This document shows positions 58,114 to 64,000 of a stretch of DNA of 64,000 nucleotides, piece after piece. Where the stretch lies: assembly GCA_964418595.1 (NCBI GenBank), contig CAYQMF010000004.1, forward strand, positions 1 to 64,000. The letters are read 5' to 3'. Under the pieces are notes generated by a model. The model was not told the origin of the DNA, ran no database searches, and saw nothing but the letters and a program-made list of their open reading frames with translations. This DNA is from CAYQMF01 sp964418595. GTDB taxonomy: Bacteria > Planctomycetota > UBA1135 > UBA2386. The position numbers and the translations under genes were made by a program. Positions within the stretch are counted from its first letter, which is position 1. Every line of letters begins with the position of its first letter.

Positions 58114-59523
58114 ATGTCCCGACCGACAACCTTCCTGATCGCCGCAGCCCTGCTCGGCGGTGTTGCCGCGGCGCAAGTCAGCCGCAACTGCGAACTCCTC
58201 AGCCAGCGTACCCACGCGGGTTCTACCGGCTACGCGGGGGTGTGGGGCTACGTGGCACCGGACGGTCGCGAGTTCGCCGTGGTCGGTGCCCGCAACGGCG
58301 CGTGGATCATGGAGACGACCGATCCACGCAACCCGGTCGAGAAGGCGTTCATCACCGGCCCCACGAGCACGTGGCGTGAGATCTTCGGCTACCGCGAGTT
58401 CCTGTACGTCGTGACGGAGGCGGCCGGCGGCGTGCAGATCATCAGCATGGCGAACCCCGACAGCCCGACGCTGGTGCGCAACTACACCGTGTCGGGGTGG
58501 ACCAACACCCACTCGGTGAGCGTGGATCGCGGCGCCGGCAAGCTCTACTGCAACGGCACCAACTCCGGCATGCGGGTGTTCGACCTGCTGCCCGATCCGA
58601 CCAACCCCGTGCCGATCACCAACTGGACGACGGTGTACGTGCACGACTCGTTCATCCAGAACGGATGGGCGTACCTGTCGTGCATCAACTCCGGCCAGCT
58701 CCGGATCATGGACGTGCGCAACCTGCCGACGATCACGCAGATGAGCGCGACGTCGACGCCGTTGACCTTCACGCACAACGCCTGGGCCAACTCGACCGAC
58801 ACGATCGCGGTGACCACCGACGAGCGCTCGAACGGGTACCTGCAGGTGTACGACGTCACCAACAAGAGCCTGCCGATCGCGCTGGGGAGCTACTCGGTCG
58901 CCGGCGCGGGTGTGCACAACGCGTTCATCGTCGACGACAAGGTCGCGCACGTGTCGTGGTACGGTGCCGGCTACCGGGCCGTCGACATCACGAACCCGAA
59001 CAGCCTGCGTGAGATCGGCTACTACGACACGGCCAACGCCTGGGGCGCCTACCCGTTCCAGCCGTCGGGCACGATCTACATCAGCGACATCCCGAGTTCC
59101 GGCGGCTTGTTCTGCGTGCGCCTGACCTGTGGCGTGCCCGAGCGCTACGGCGCAGGTTCGCCTGGCACCGGCGGGATCGTCCCGCACATCGACTGGAATG
59201 GCGGCTACGTCCGGGTTGCCAACGCCGGCTTCCGCGTCGAGTGCAAGAAGCTCCAGCCGAACGCGGCGGCGGTGCTGGTCCTCGGCGCCGCCCAGGCTTC
59301 GATCCCGGTCTTCGGGGTGACGCTGCTCGTCGATGTCACCGGGCCGACGGTGGTGGCGAACACGACGGCCAACGCCGCCGGCGTCGCCACGGTGCCGGTG
59401 CCGGTGCCCAACGTGCCCGGCCTCGGCAACCAGGTGCTGTACGCGCAGTGGGTGGCGCAGGATGCCGGCGGCGCGCAGGGCCTCTCCGCGTCGCGCGGCA
59501 GCAAGATCACGATCTGCCCGTGA
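58114..59523 (+). CDS. Secreted LVIVD-repeat (choice-of-anchor B) propeller protein
   Basis: 469 residues with a signal peptide (TFLIAAALLGGVAAAQ). The body is a propeller with LVIVD-type blades: GYAGVWGYVAPDGREFAVVGARNGAWIMETTDPRNPVEKAFI, EFLYVVTEAAGGVQIISMANPDSPTLV and KVAHVSWYGAGYRAVDITNPNSLREIGYYD; this pattern is known from choice-of-anchor B family proteins. A C-terminal beta domain of about 130 residues (GIVPHIDWNGGYVRVANAGFRVECKKL and later) resembles a sorting or anchor domain. Exported; ligand unknown. A strong hairpin follows its stop. Confidence 0.85.
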   Translation: MSRPTTFLIAAALLGGVAAAQVSRNCELLSQRTHAGSTGYAGVWGYVAPDGREFAVVGARNGAWIMETTDPRNPVEKAFITGPTSTWREIFGYREFLYVVTEAAGGVQIISMANPDSPTLVRNYTVSGWTNTHSVSVDRGAGKLYCNGTNSGMRVFDLLPDPTNPVPITNWTTVYVHDSFIQNGWAYLSCINSGQLRIMDVRNLPTITQMSATSTPLTFTHNAWANSTDTIAVTTDERSNGYLQVYDVTNKSLPIALGSYSVAGAGVHNAFIVDDKVAHVSWYGAGYRAVDITNPNSLREIGYYDTANAWGAYPFQPSGTIYISDIPSSGGLFCVRLTCGVPERYGAGSPGTGGIVPHIDWNGGYVRVANAGFRVECKKLQPNAAAVLVLGAAQASIPVFGVTLLVDVTGPTVVANTTANAAGVATVPVPVPNVPGLGNQVLYAQWVAQDAGGAQGLSASRGSKITICP

Positions 59524-59533
59524 TCCTGGCGTC

Positions 59534-59586
59534 GATCGTCCCGCCGCAGCGGCGGGACGATCTCGCGGCGTCCCGATCCGGGACGC
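59534..59586 (+). terminator. Two tandem hairpins after the LVIVD-repeat gene
   Basis: A 13-bp perfect stem GATCGTCCCGCCG (59534-59546) / CGGCGGGACGATC (59550-59562) with loop CAG is followed by an 8-bp stem GCGTCCCG / CGGGACGC (59568-59586, loop ATC). There is no T-tract. The position 10 bp after the stop suits a terminator. Confidence 0.65.
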
Positions 59587-59693
59587 GGTTCGCCTCCGCC
59601 GCTGGCCGTGATGAGAGGTGACTCGCGCCGTCCTGGCGGCTATCCCTCTGCATCCCCCGGACTCCCACTCCCGCGTTTGCCCGGCGTGTCGAG

Positions 59694-59699
59694 TACCCT
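59694..59699 (+). promoter_or_regulatory. TACCCT -10-like box for the arylsulfotransferase-like gene
   Basis: TACCCT is followed by nine bases and ATG 59709. It fits the TAnnnT family of near-leaderless promoters, although without the usual G in the third position. Confidence 0.4.
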
Positions 59700-59708
59700 T
59701 CCCCACGC

Positions 59709-61157
59709 ATGCGCCCTTCCCTTCCTCTCGTCTGCACCCTGTTCGCCGCGTGCCATGGATCCAACAATCCGCCCGCGCCGGTCAAGACCCCGACGGTCTC
59801 CGCCCACGCCAACCCCGGCAACGTGATCGCGGCGATCGTCGCGTTCCAGGCGAACGGCGCGACCAAGGCGCGCGTGCGCTGGTCGGGAGGCGGTGAGACC
59901 GGTGTGACTCCCGAGCGTTCGGTTGCGAGCGGCGCGCAGGAGATCACCGTGCTCGGGCTGCTGCCGAACACCGACTACCGTCTCGAACTGGAGACCACTA
60001 CGGCGGGTGTCACCACCCGCGCCGACGCGGTGTCGTTCCGGAGTGGCGACCTCCCCGCGTTCCTGCGCGATCGCGTCGAGTTCCGGGTCGTGGGGCAGTC
60101 GTCGGAGGGCTACACGCTCACCAACATCCTGACCTCGGACCCGGCGCGGCAATACCTGCTCGCGTTCGACGGCGGTGGTCGACTGCGCTGGTACGTGCAC
60201 CTCCCCGGGATGGGCGGCTACTCCGAGCAGAACCCCAACGGCAACTTCACGGCGTTCCTCGGCACGACGATCGGCTACCAGCCGACGTACGGCTACTTCG
60301 TCGAGGTCACGCAGAGGGGCGACATCGTCGGACGCTCGCAGGCGCCCGCGCCGCTCTACACCGACGAGCACGAGCTGATCTACACGGCCGCCCCGGGTGG
60401 TGGCTGGACCACGCACCTCTTCAGCTACGACATCCGGCGGATCGACACGACGCGGATCGGTGGAAGGCCGGACGCACAGATCGCGGGCCACCAGATCCTC
60501 CGTTACACGCCGAGCGGCGAGTTGGACTTCCTCTGGAACGCGTGGGATCACTTCGTGATCGACGACTGGATCGAAGAGCCCGCCTCCGGCCGTGCCGCGG
60601 CGCTGGGCGACTTCGATCATCCGAACTCGCTCTCGATCGACAACGACGGCCACTACATCGCGTCGTTCCGCAACATGGCGGAGATCACCAAGATCGACTC
60701 GCGCACCGGACGCCTGATCTGGCGCTTCGGCGGTCGCAACAACCAGTTCACGATCCTCAACGACCCGTTCGGCAAGTTCTGCGGGCAGCACTCGGTGCGC
60801 GTGCTGCCGAACGGCAACCTGCTGATGTTCGACAACGGGCTGCGCCATGCGCCGCCGGAGAGTCGGGTGGTCGAGTACAAGCTCGACACCACGGCGATGA
60901 CGGCGACGATGGTGTACGAGTACCGGCACAACCCTGCCCTGTACGCGATGTTCACCGGCAACGCCGCGCGGCTCGCGAACGGCAACACGATCTGCGGCTT
61001 CGCCTTCCGCGGCGCCGTGGTCGAAGCGGATCCGGCGGCACAGATGCTCTGGACGGGTGTGCTCGCCGTCGACGGCAACGCCGTCCCGACCTACCGGATG
61101 AACCGGATTCCGTCGCTGTACGAGTACGTCCCCGGGTTCGACGTCTCGCGCCGCTGA
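59709..61157 (+). CDS. Arylsulfotransferase (ASST)-family-like lipoprotein
   Basis: 482 residues with lipobox LFAAC (Cys15). Residues about 25-115 are a fibronectin-III-like domain (PTVSAHANPGNVIAAIVAF, LLPNTDYRLELETTTAGV). The rest is an ASST-type propeller: DGGGRLRWYVHLPG, DEHELIYTA, AGHQILRYTPSGELDFLWNAWDHFVIDDW, DFDHPNSLSIDNDGHYIASFRNMAEITKID, RLIWRFGG and CGQHSVRVLPNGNLLMFDNG. The histidines in the DEHEL, DHPNS and GQHSV blocks match the active-site region of arylsulfotransferases. Periplasmic, probably transferring sulfate or binding aryl groups; the reaction is inferred. Its TGA directly abuts the convergent stop at 61158. Confidence 0.85.
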   Translation: MRPSLPLVCTLFAACHGSNNPPAPVKTPTVSAHANPGNVIAAIVAFQANGATKARVRWSGGGETGVTPERSVASGAQEITVLGLLPNTDYRLELETTTAGVTTRADAVSFRSGDLPAFLRDRVEFRVVGQSSEGYTLTNILTSDPARQYLLAFDGGGRLRWYVHLPGMGGYSEQNPNGNFTAFLGTTIGYQPTYGYFVEVTQRGDIVGRSQAPAPLYTDEHELIYTAAPGGGWTTHLFSYDIRRIDTTRIGGRPDAQIAGHQILRYTPSGELDFLWNAWDHFVIDDWIEEPASGRAAALGDFDHPNSLSIDNDGHYIASFRNMAEITKIDSRTGRLIWRFGGRNNQFTILNDPFGKFCGQHSVRVLPNGNLLMFDNGLRHAPPESRVVEYKLDTTAMTATMVYEYRHNPALYAMFTGNAARLANGNTICGFAFRGAVVEADPAAQMLWTGVLAVDGNAVPTYRMNRIPSLYEYVPGFDVSRR

Positions 61158-62573
61158 TCAGCGTTCTGCGCCCGCCGGGGCCTTGAAGGCCTCCTTGGCC
61201 AGCCCGTGGCGGCGCATCTTGGCGTAGAGCGCGCGTTCGCTCACGCCTGCCAGGCGCGCCGTTTCACCGATCCGGCCCCCGGTCCTGGTGAGCAGGGTCG
61301 CGAGATAGCTGCGTTCGAACTCCGTGGTCATGCGCGCCATGGCGGTGGCGAGGGGAACATGGGGGACGCTGGTACCGGGGGCGGAAACGGCAGTGGGCTC
61401 CCCGGCCGACCCGGCGATCGTCGGCGGCAGATCCGCCAAACCGATGGTGTCGCCGTCGCAGAGCAGCGCCGCCCGCTCGAGCACGTTGATGAGTTCGCGC
61501 ACGTTGCCGGGCCAGGCGTAGCGGATCAGCGCCTGCATGGCAGCGTCACTGACCTGCCGCGGGTGGCGTCGACCCAGCCGACTGAGCCCGTCGATGTGGT
61601 TGCCGACCAGCAGGGGGATGTCGCCGGCGCGTTCGCGGAGCGGCGGGATCGTCAGCGTGATCACCGACAGCCGGTAGTACAGGTCGGCGCGGAACCGGCC
61701 GGCCTGCACCTCGCGCTGCAGGTCGCGGTTGGTCGCGGCGATCACGCGCACGTCGACCGCGACTTCACGCTCCCCGCCGACCGGCACGATCACGCGCTCC
61801 TGGAGCGCGCGCAGGACCTTGACCTGCAACGTCAACGGCATCTCGCCGACCTCGTCGAGGAACAGCGTGCCGCAGTGCGCGAGCTCGAAATAGCCGCGCC
61901 GGTTGCGCACTGCGCCGGTGAAGGCGCCTTCCCGATGACCGAAGAGTTCGCTCTCGAGCAGCGTCTCGGAGAGCGCGCCACAGTTCACGGCGATGAACGG
62001 CCCGGCCTGGCGTGGACCTTCATCATGCATGGCGCGCGCGAGCCGTTCCTTGCCGACCCCGGTCTCGCCGAGGATCAGGAGCGACGTGTCGGCGAGCACC
62101 ACCCGTCTCGCGATCGCGATGAAGCCCTGCATCGAGGGGCTCTCGGAGACGAAGTCCGCCAGGCTGCCGCGCGAGTCGGCCCGCTCGGCGCGCAGTCGGT
62201 GGCGGCGCGCCTCACGGCAGCGGTCGATCAGCGCGGCGAGCGCGTCGATCAGGGCAGCGTCCGCCAGTTCGACGTTGATGACCGCGAGTGCGCCGGCGGC
62301 GAGCAGGGCGGCACGATCCTCCGCGTCCTCGCGCGTCGACAGGATGATCACGTCGGTGGGGTGCGGCGGCGCGCGGAGGGCGCGGACGCGTTCGGTCGCG
62401 TTGCGGCCGAGGCGTTCGCGGGCGACGAAGACGAGGTCCCAGTCCTCGTGTTCGATGGTTGACCAGGTCGCGTTGGCGCGCTGCGCGGTGAGGTTCAGGT
62501 CCGCGCCGCGCAGCAGGCGGTCGAGCCGGGCTTGCAGGGTGCGGGAGGCCAGGGCGGCCGCACGGACGAGCAT
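61158..62573 (-). CDS. Sigma-54-dependent transcriptional activator (NtrC-like) with a degenerate receiver
   Basis: 471 residues. Residues 1-125 have receiver-like spacing but the phospho-acceptor is lost (DWDLVFVARERL) and the conserved lysine reads VINVE, so it is not phosphorylated in the usual way. The AAA+ domain follows: Walker A GETGVGKE (169-176), the sigma-54 contact loop GAFTGA (216-221), Walker B LFLDEVGEM (237-245) and the arginine-finger block FRADLYYRLSV. The last 45 residues form a Fis-type HTH (IGETARLAGVSERALYAKMRRHGL). It is divergent from a small Pro-rich gene with a -24/-12 promoter, the obvious target. Confidence 0.93.
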   Translation of the reverse strand: MLVRAAALASRTLQARLDRLLRGADLNLTAQRANATWSTIEHEDWDLVFVARERLGRNATERVRALRAPPHPTDVIILSTREDAEDRAALLAAGALAVINVELADAALIDALAALIDRCREARRHRLRAERADSRGSLADFVSESPSMQGFIAIARRVVLADTSLLILGETGVGKERLARAMHDEGPRQAGPFIAVNCGALSETLLESELFGHREGAFTGAVRNRRGYFELAHCGTLFLDEVGEMPLTLQVKVLRALQERVIVPVGGEREVAVDVRVIAATNRDLQREVQAGRFRADLYYRLSVITLTIPPLRERAGDIPLLVGNHIDGLSRLGRRHPRQVSDAAMQALIRYAWPGNVRELINVLERAALLCDGDTIGLADLPPTIAGSAGEPTAVSAPGTSVPHVPLATAMARMTTEFERSYLATLLTRTGGRIGETARLAGVSERALYAKMRRHGLAKEAFKAPAGAER

Positions 62574-62576
62574 GGA

Positions 62577-62637
62577 TCGGAAGGCTAGTGCCGAACCTGG
62601 GGGGAACGGAAGCAACCTTCCGACACGGATCGGAAGG
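62577..62637. promoter_or_regulatory. Three TCGGAAGG half-sites, probable activator binding sites
   Basis: TCGGAAGG at 62577-62584, CCTTCCGA at 62616-62623 and TCGGAAGG at 62630-62637; the latter two form an 8-bp inverted repeat with a 6-nt spacer. They lie just upstream of the activator's start and about 110-170 bp before the -24/-12 promoter, the usual place for enhancer sites. Confidence 0.6.
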
Positions 62638-62746
62638 ATGGTGCCGGAAAGCGAGCGGGTCGGTGCCGGCGGTCTCTTGATGACGATGCCACAAGATCTT
62701 CTTGATACTGGAGTTAGGGCACCTTGCGGGGCAACGTTGCGGCGGC

Positions 62747-62761
62747 TGGCACAGGGCTTGC
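62747..62761 (+). promoter_or_regulatory. Sigma-54 (-24/-12) promoter
   Basis: TGGCAC (62747-62752), five bases, then TTGC (62758-62761) matches the TGGCAC-N5-TTGC consensus. The predicted transcript starts about 12 nt later and leads to the Pro-rich gene with a 45-50 nt leader. Confidence 0.8.
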
Positions 62762-62819
62762 GCTCGAAAGGGTGTCGCAGCCCGGTAGGTTCCGGGGGGC
62801 GATCTGGGAGACCCCAATC

Positions 62820-62993
62820 ATGAACAAGCCGAACAACCCGTCTTCGAATCCTGGCAAGCCCACCCCTGCTCCGGCCAAGCCGACCACGCCGTCCACGGCG
62901 CCGCGTCCGGCCACCCCGACGCCGCCTCCGGCCGGCAAGCCCGCCACCCCGCCGCCGGCGAACCCCGGCAACAAGCCGACGCCGAAGCGCTGA
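62820..62993 (+). CDS. 57-residue Pro/Lys/Thr-rich peptide under sigma-54 control
   Basis: The peptide starts at ATG 62820 with GGGAG nine bases upstream. It consists almost entirely of Pro, Lys, Thr, Ala, Asn and Ser, for example KPTPAPAKPTTPSTAP and NPGNKPTPKR; there are no Cys or aromatic residues and no signal peptide or membrane segment. It is highly basic and should be disordered. The promoter context is the main evidence that it is a gene: a -24/-12 element and activator sites lie directly in front, and a strong hairpin follows. No homologous family is recognised; low-complexity coding alone cannot prove translation. Confidence 0.6.
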   Translation: MNKPNNPSSNPGKPTPAPAKPTTPSTAPRPATPTPPPAGKPATPPPANPGNKPTPKR

Positions 62994-63006
62994 ATCGGCG
63001 GTTCCC

Positions 63007-63036
63007 GCGAGGCTGCGGCGAGTGCCGCAGCCTCGC
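63007..63036. terminator. Hairpin terminator between convergent genes
   Basis: GCGAGGCTGCGGC (63007-63019) pairs perfectly with GCCGCAGCCTCGC (63024-63036) around the loop GAGT. It sits between the stop of the Pro-rich gene (62993) and the opposing stop at 63038, without a T-tract. Confidence 0.7.
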
Positions 63037-63037
63037 C

Positions 63038-64000
63038 TCAATCGCGCGTGGCGATGACCCCCGCGATGGCATCCAGGTGGACCTGCGGACCGCCGGCGAG
63101 GGTCCGCATGTCGTCGGTGTCGAACATGATCGCGGCCGTGACGCGCGGCTCGTCGTAGCGGAGCGCCATCGACAGGTAGCCCGGCATGACGCCACTGTGT
63201 CCCACCGCGGGTCCGTGGCGAGTCGGCACCAGCATGGTCCCCAGCCCGTAGCGGTGCCCCCGCCCCGTCTTGGCGGGCACGCCGTCGCGGAGCTGCGCAC
63301 GCTGCTCCGGCGCGAGCACTTCGCCGGCATGGAGCGCATGGATCCAGCGCGCGAGGTCGAGCGCGGTGCTGGCGAGACCGCCGCCGCACCACTCGAACTG
63401 CGGGTTGATGAAGTAGCTGCCGTCGCGCACGGTCGGGCCCGCTGGCAGGCCGAGCAGGCCGGCGGTGTGCCCGCACGCGAGTCCTTCGATGTCGGCATGA
63501 TCGGTTGGCACCGTGTCATGCAGACCCAACGGTGTCAGGATGCGCGCCTGCAATTGCGCGTAGTACGAGCCGCCTCCGCACCGCTCGAGCACGGCGCCGA
63601 GGAGCACGTAGTTGGTGTCCGCGTACGCCCAGCCGGCTCCAGCCGGAAACAGCGGCGGGCGATCGAACACGAACGCGAGCAGGTCGTCCGGCGCCCATAC
63701 GCGGGTGGGGTTCCTCCGCAGCGCGGCGTGGAACTCCGGCATCCAGACGTGCTCCGCGATCCCAGACTGGTGACGGAGGAGGTGGCGGATCGTGACCGTG
63801 CTCCCGTTGGGGACCCGCTTCACCCAAGCATCACTGTCGAGGTGGGTGGCCGCGAGATCATCGAGGGCGAGCTTGCCGTCCGCGACGAGGAGGAGGGCCA
63901 GCGCCGCCACGTACGTCTTGCCGATCGAGCCCGACATCAAGCGCGAGGTCGTGGTCAGGTCGCCGACGGCGACCGTGCCGCTCTCGCCGTCCGCGTCGAT
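63038..64000 (-). CDS. Partial serine beta-lactamase-family hydrolase (5' end outside the window)
   Basis: The reading frame continues past 64000, so the N-terminus is missing; 320 codons plus stop are visible. The class C/PBP fold is clear: the Ser-x-x-Lys nucleophile in MSGSIGKTYVAAL, IRHLLRHQSGIAEH, the middle motif Y-A-D in WAYADTNYVLLG (usually YSN), and the HSG block in AVGHSGVMPGYLS. Preceding codons (ESGTVAVGDLTTTSRL) fit the typical region before the nucleophile. It is likely exported and may be a peptidase, esterase or lactamase. A second enzyme of the same family is at 21776-23290. Confidence 0.88.
   Translation of the reverse strand: MDADGESGTVAVGDLTTTSRLMSGSIGKTYVAALALLLVADGKLALDDLAATHLDSDAWVKRVPNGSTVTIRHLLRHQSGIAEHVWMPEFHAALRRNPTRVWAPDDLLAFVFDRPPLFPAGAGWAYADTNYVLLGAVLERCGGGSYYAQLQARILTPLGLHDTVPTDHADIEGLACGHTAGLLGLPAGPTVRDGSYFINPQFEWCGGGLASTALDLARWIHALHAGEVLAPEQRAQLRDGVPAKTGRGHRYGLGTMLVPTRHGPAVGHSGVMPGYLSMALRYDEPRVTAAIMFDTDDMRTLAGGPQVHLDAIAGVIATRD

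Noticed and set aside
1..64000. CRISPR arrays, insertion sequences, rRNA genes
   Set aside because: No regularly spaced repeats, transposase genes or rRNA-like sequences were seen on either strand.

Overview
The window is very G+C-rich (about two-thirds G+C by eye) and densely coding on both strands. Its content points to a member of the Planctomycetota, or a lineage with a very similar gene repertoire: many large secreted proteins of unknown function, FG-GAP/VCBS and propeller proteins, a sulfatase, formylglycine-synthase-like and arylsulfotransferase-like proteins, a PA14/multi-CxxCH cytochrome in an operon with a sorbosone-dehydrogenase-like propeller, and a MASE1 hybrid kinase. The species cannot be named from the sequence. 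Partial genes sit at both ends (1-131 and 63038-64000).

Layout. 1-6713: sugar-epimerase fragment, FGE-like secreted protein, HD-GYP response regulator, RluA/RluD-type pseudouridine synthase, bifunctional aldolase/short-chain dehydrogenase. 6714-6984: non-coding block of nested inverted repeats. 6985-12360: CAP-like protein translationally coupled to a sulfatase, divergent from a two-gene operon (PEP-hydrolase-like TIM barrel plus UPF0261/Tm-1-like protein) that matches the two halves of the plant Tm-1 protein. 12373-20199: secreted propeller, coiled-coil and FG-GAP proteins. 20303-23474: orphan ImuA-like protein, phosphoglycerate mutase, serine hydrolase, tRNA-Pro(GGG). 23734-24981: FG-GAP protein with an in-frame TGA followed by a bacterial SECIS-like hairpin, a candidate selenoprotein. 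25003-38787: ABC-F ATPase, DUF4214 methyltransferase, a second secreted propeller, a cytochrome/propeller/methyltransferase operon and an HTH-methyltransferase. 39089-46039: caspase-like protease with C-terminal Kelch repeats, a convergent lipoprotein, a small lipoprotein and a beta-helix protein. 46062-51747: MASE1-GAF-PAS hybrid kinase, radical SAM protein, DUF434 protein, glycosylasparaginase-like lipoprotein. 51799-54962: protein with the active-site pattern of CyaA/edema-factor adenylyl cyclases, overlapping by ATGA with a membrane-TPR protein. 55037-61157: X-Pro peptidase-like hydrolase, branched-chain aminotransferase, LVIVD-repeat protein, arylsulfotransferase-like lipoprotein. 61158-62993: a sigma-54 activator with upstream repeats, a -24/-12 promoter and a proline-rich 57-residue peptide, forming a self-contained circuit.

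Regulation. Many start codons lie only 6-12 nt downstream of a TAnnnT (mostly TAGnnT) box, which suggests widespread leaderless or near-leaderless transcription. Several gene ends carry GC-rich hairpins with 3-4 nt loops and no T-tract. The strongest leads are the class II adenylyl cyclase pair, the candidate selenoprotein, the sigma-54 circuit, the caspase-Kelch protein and the leaderless promoter architecture.
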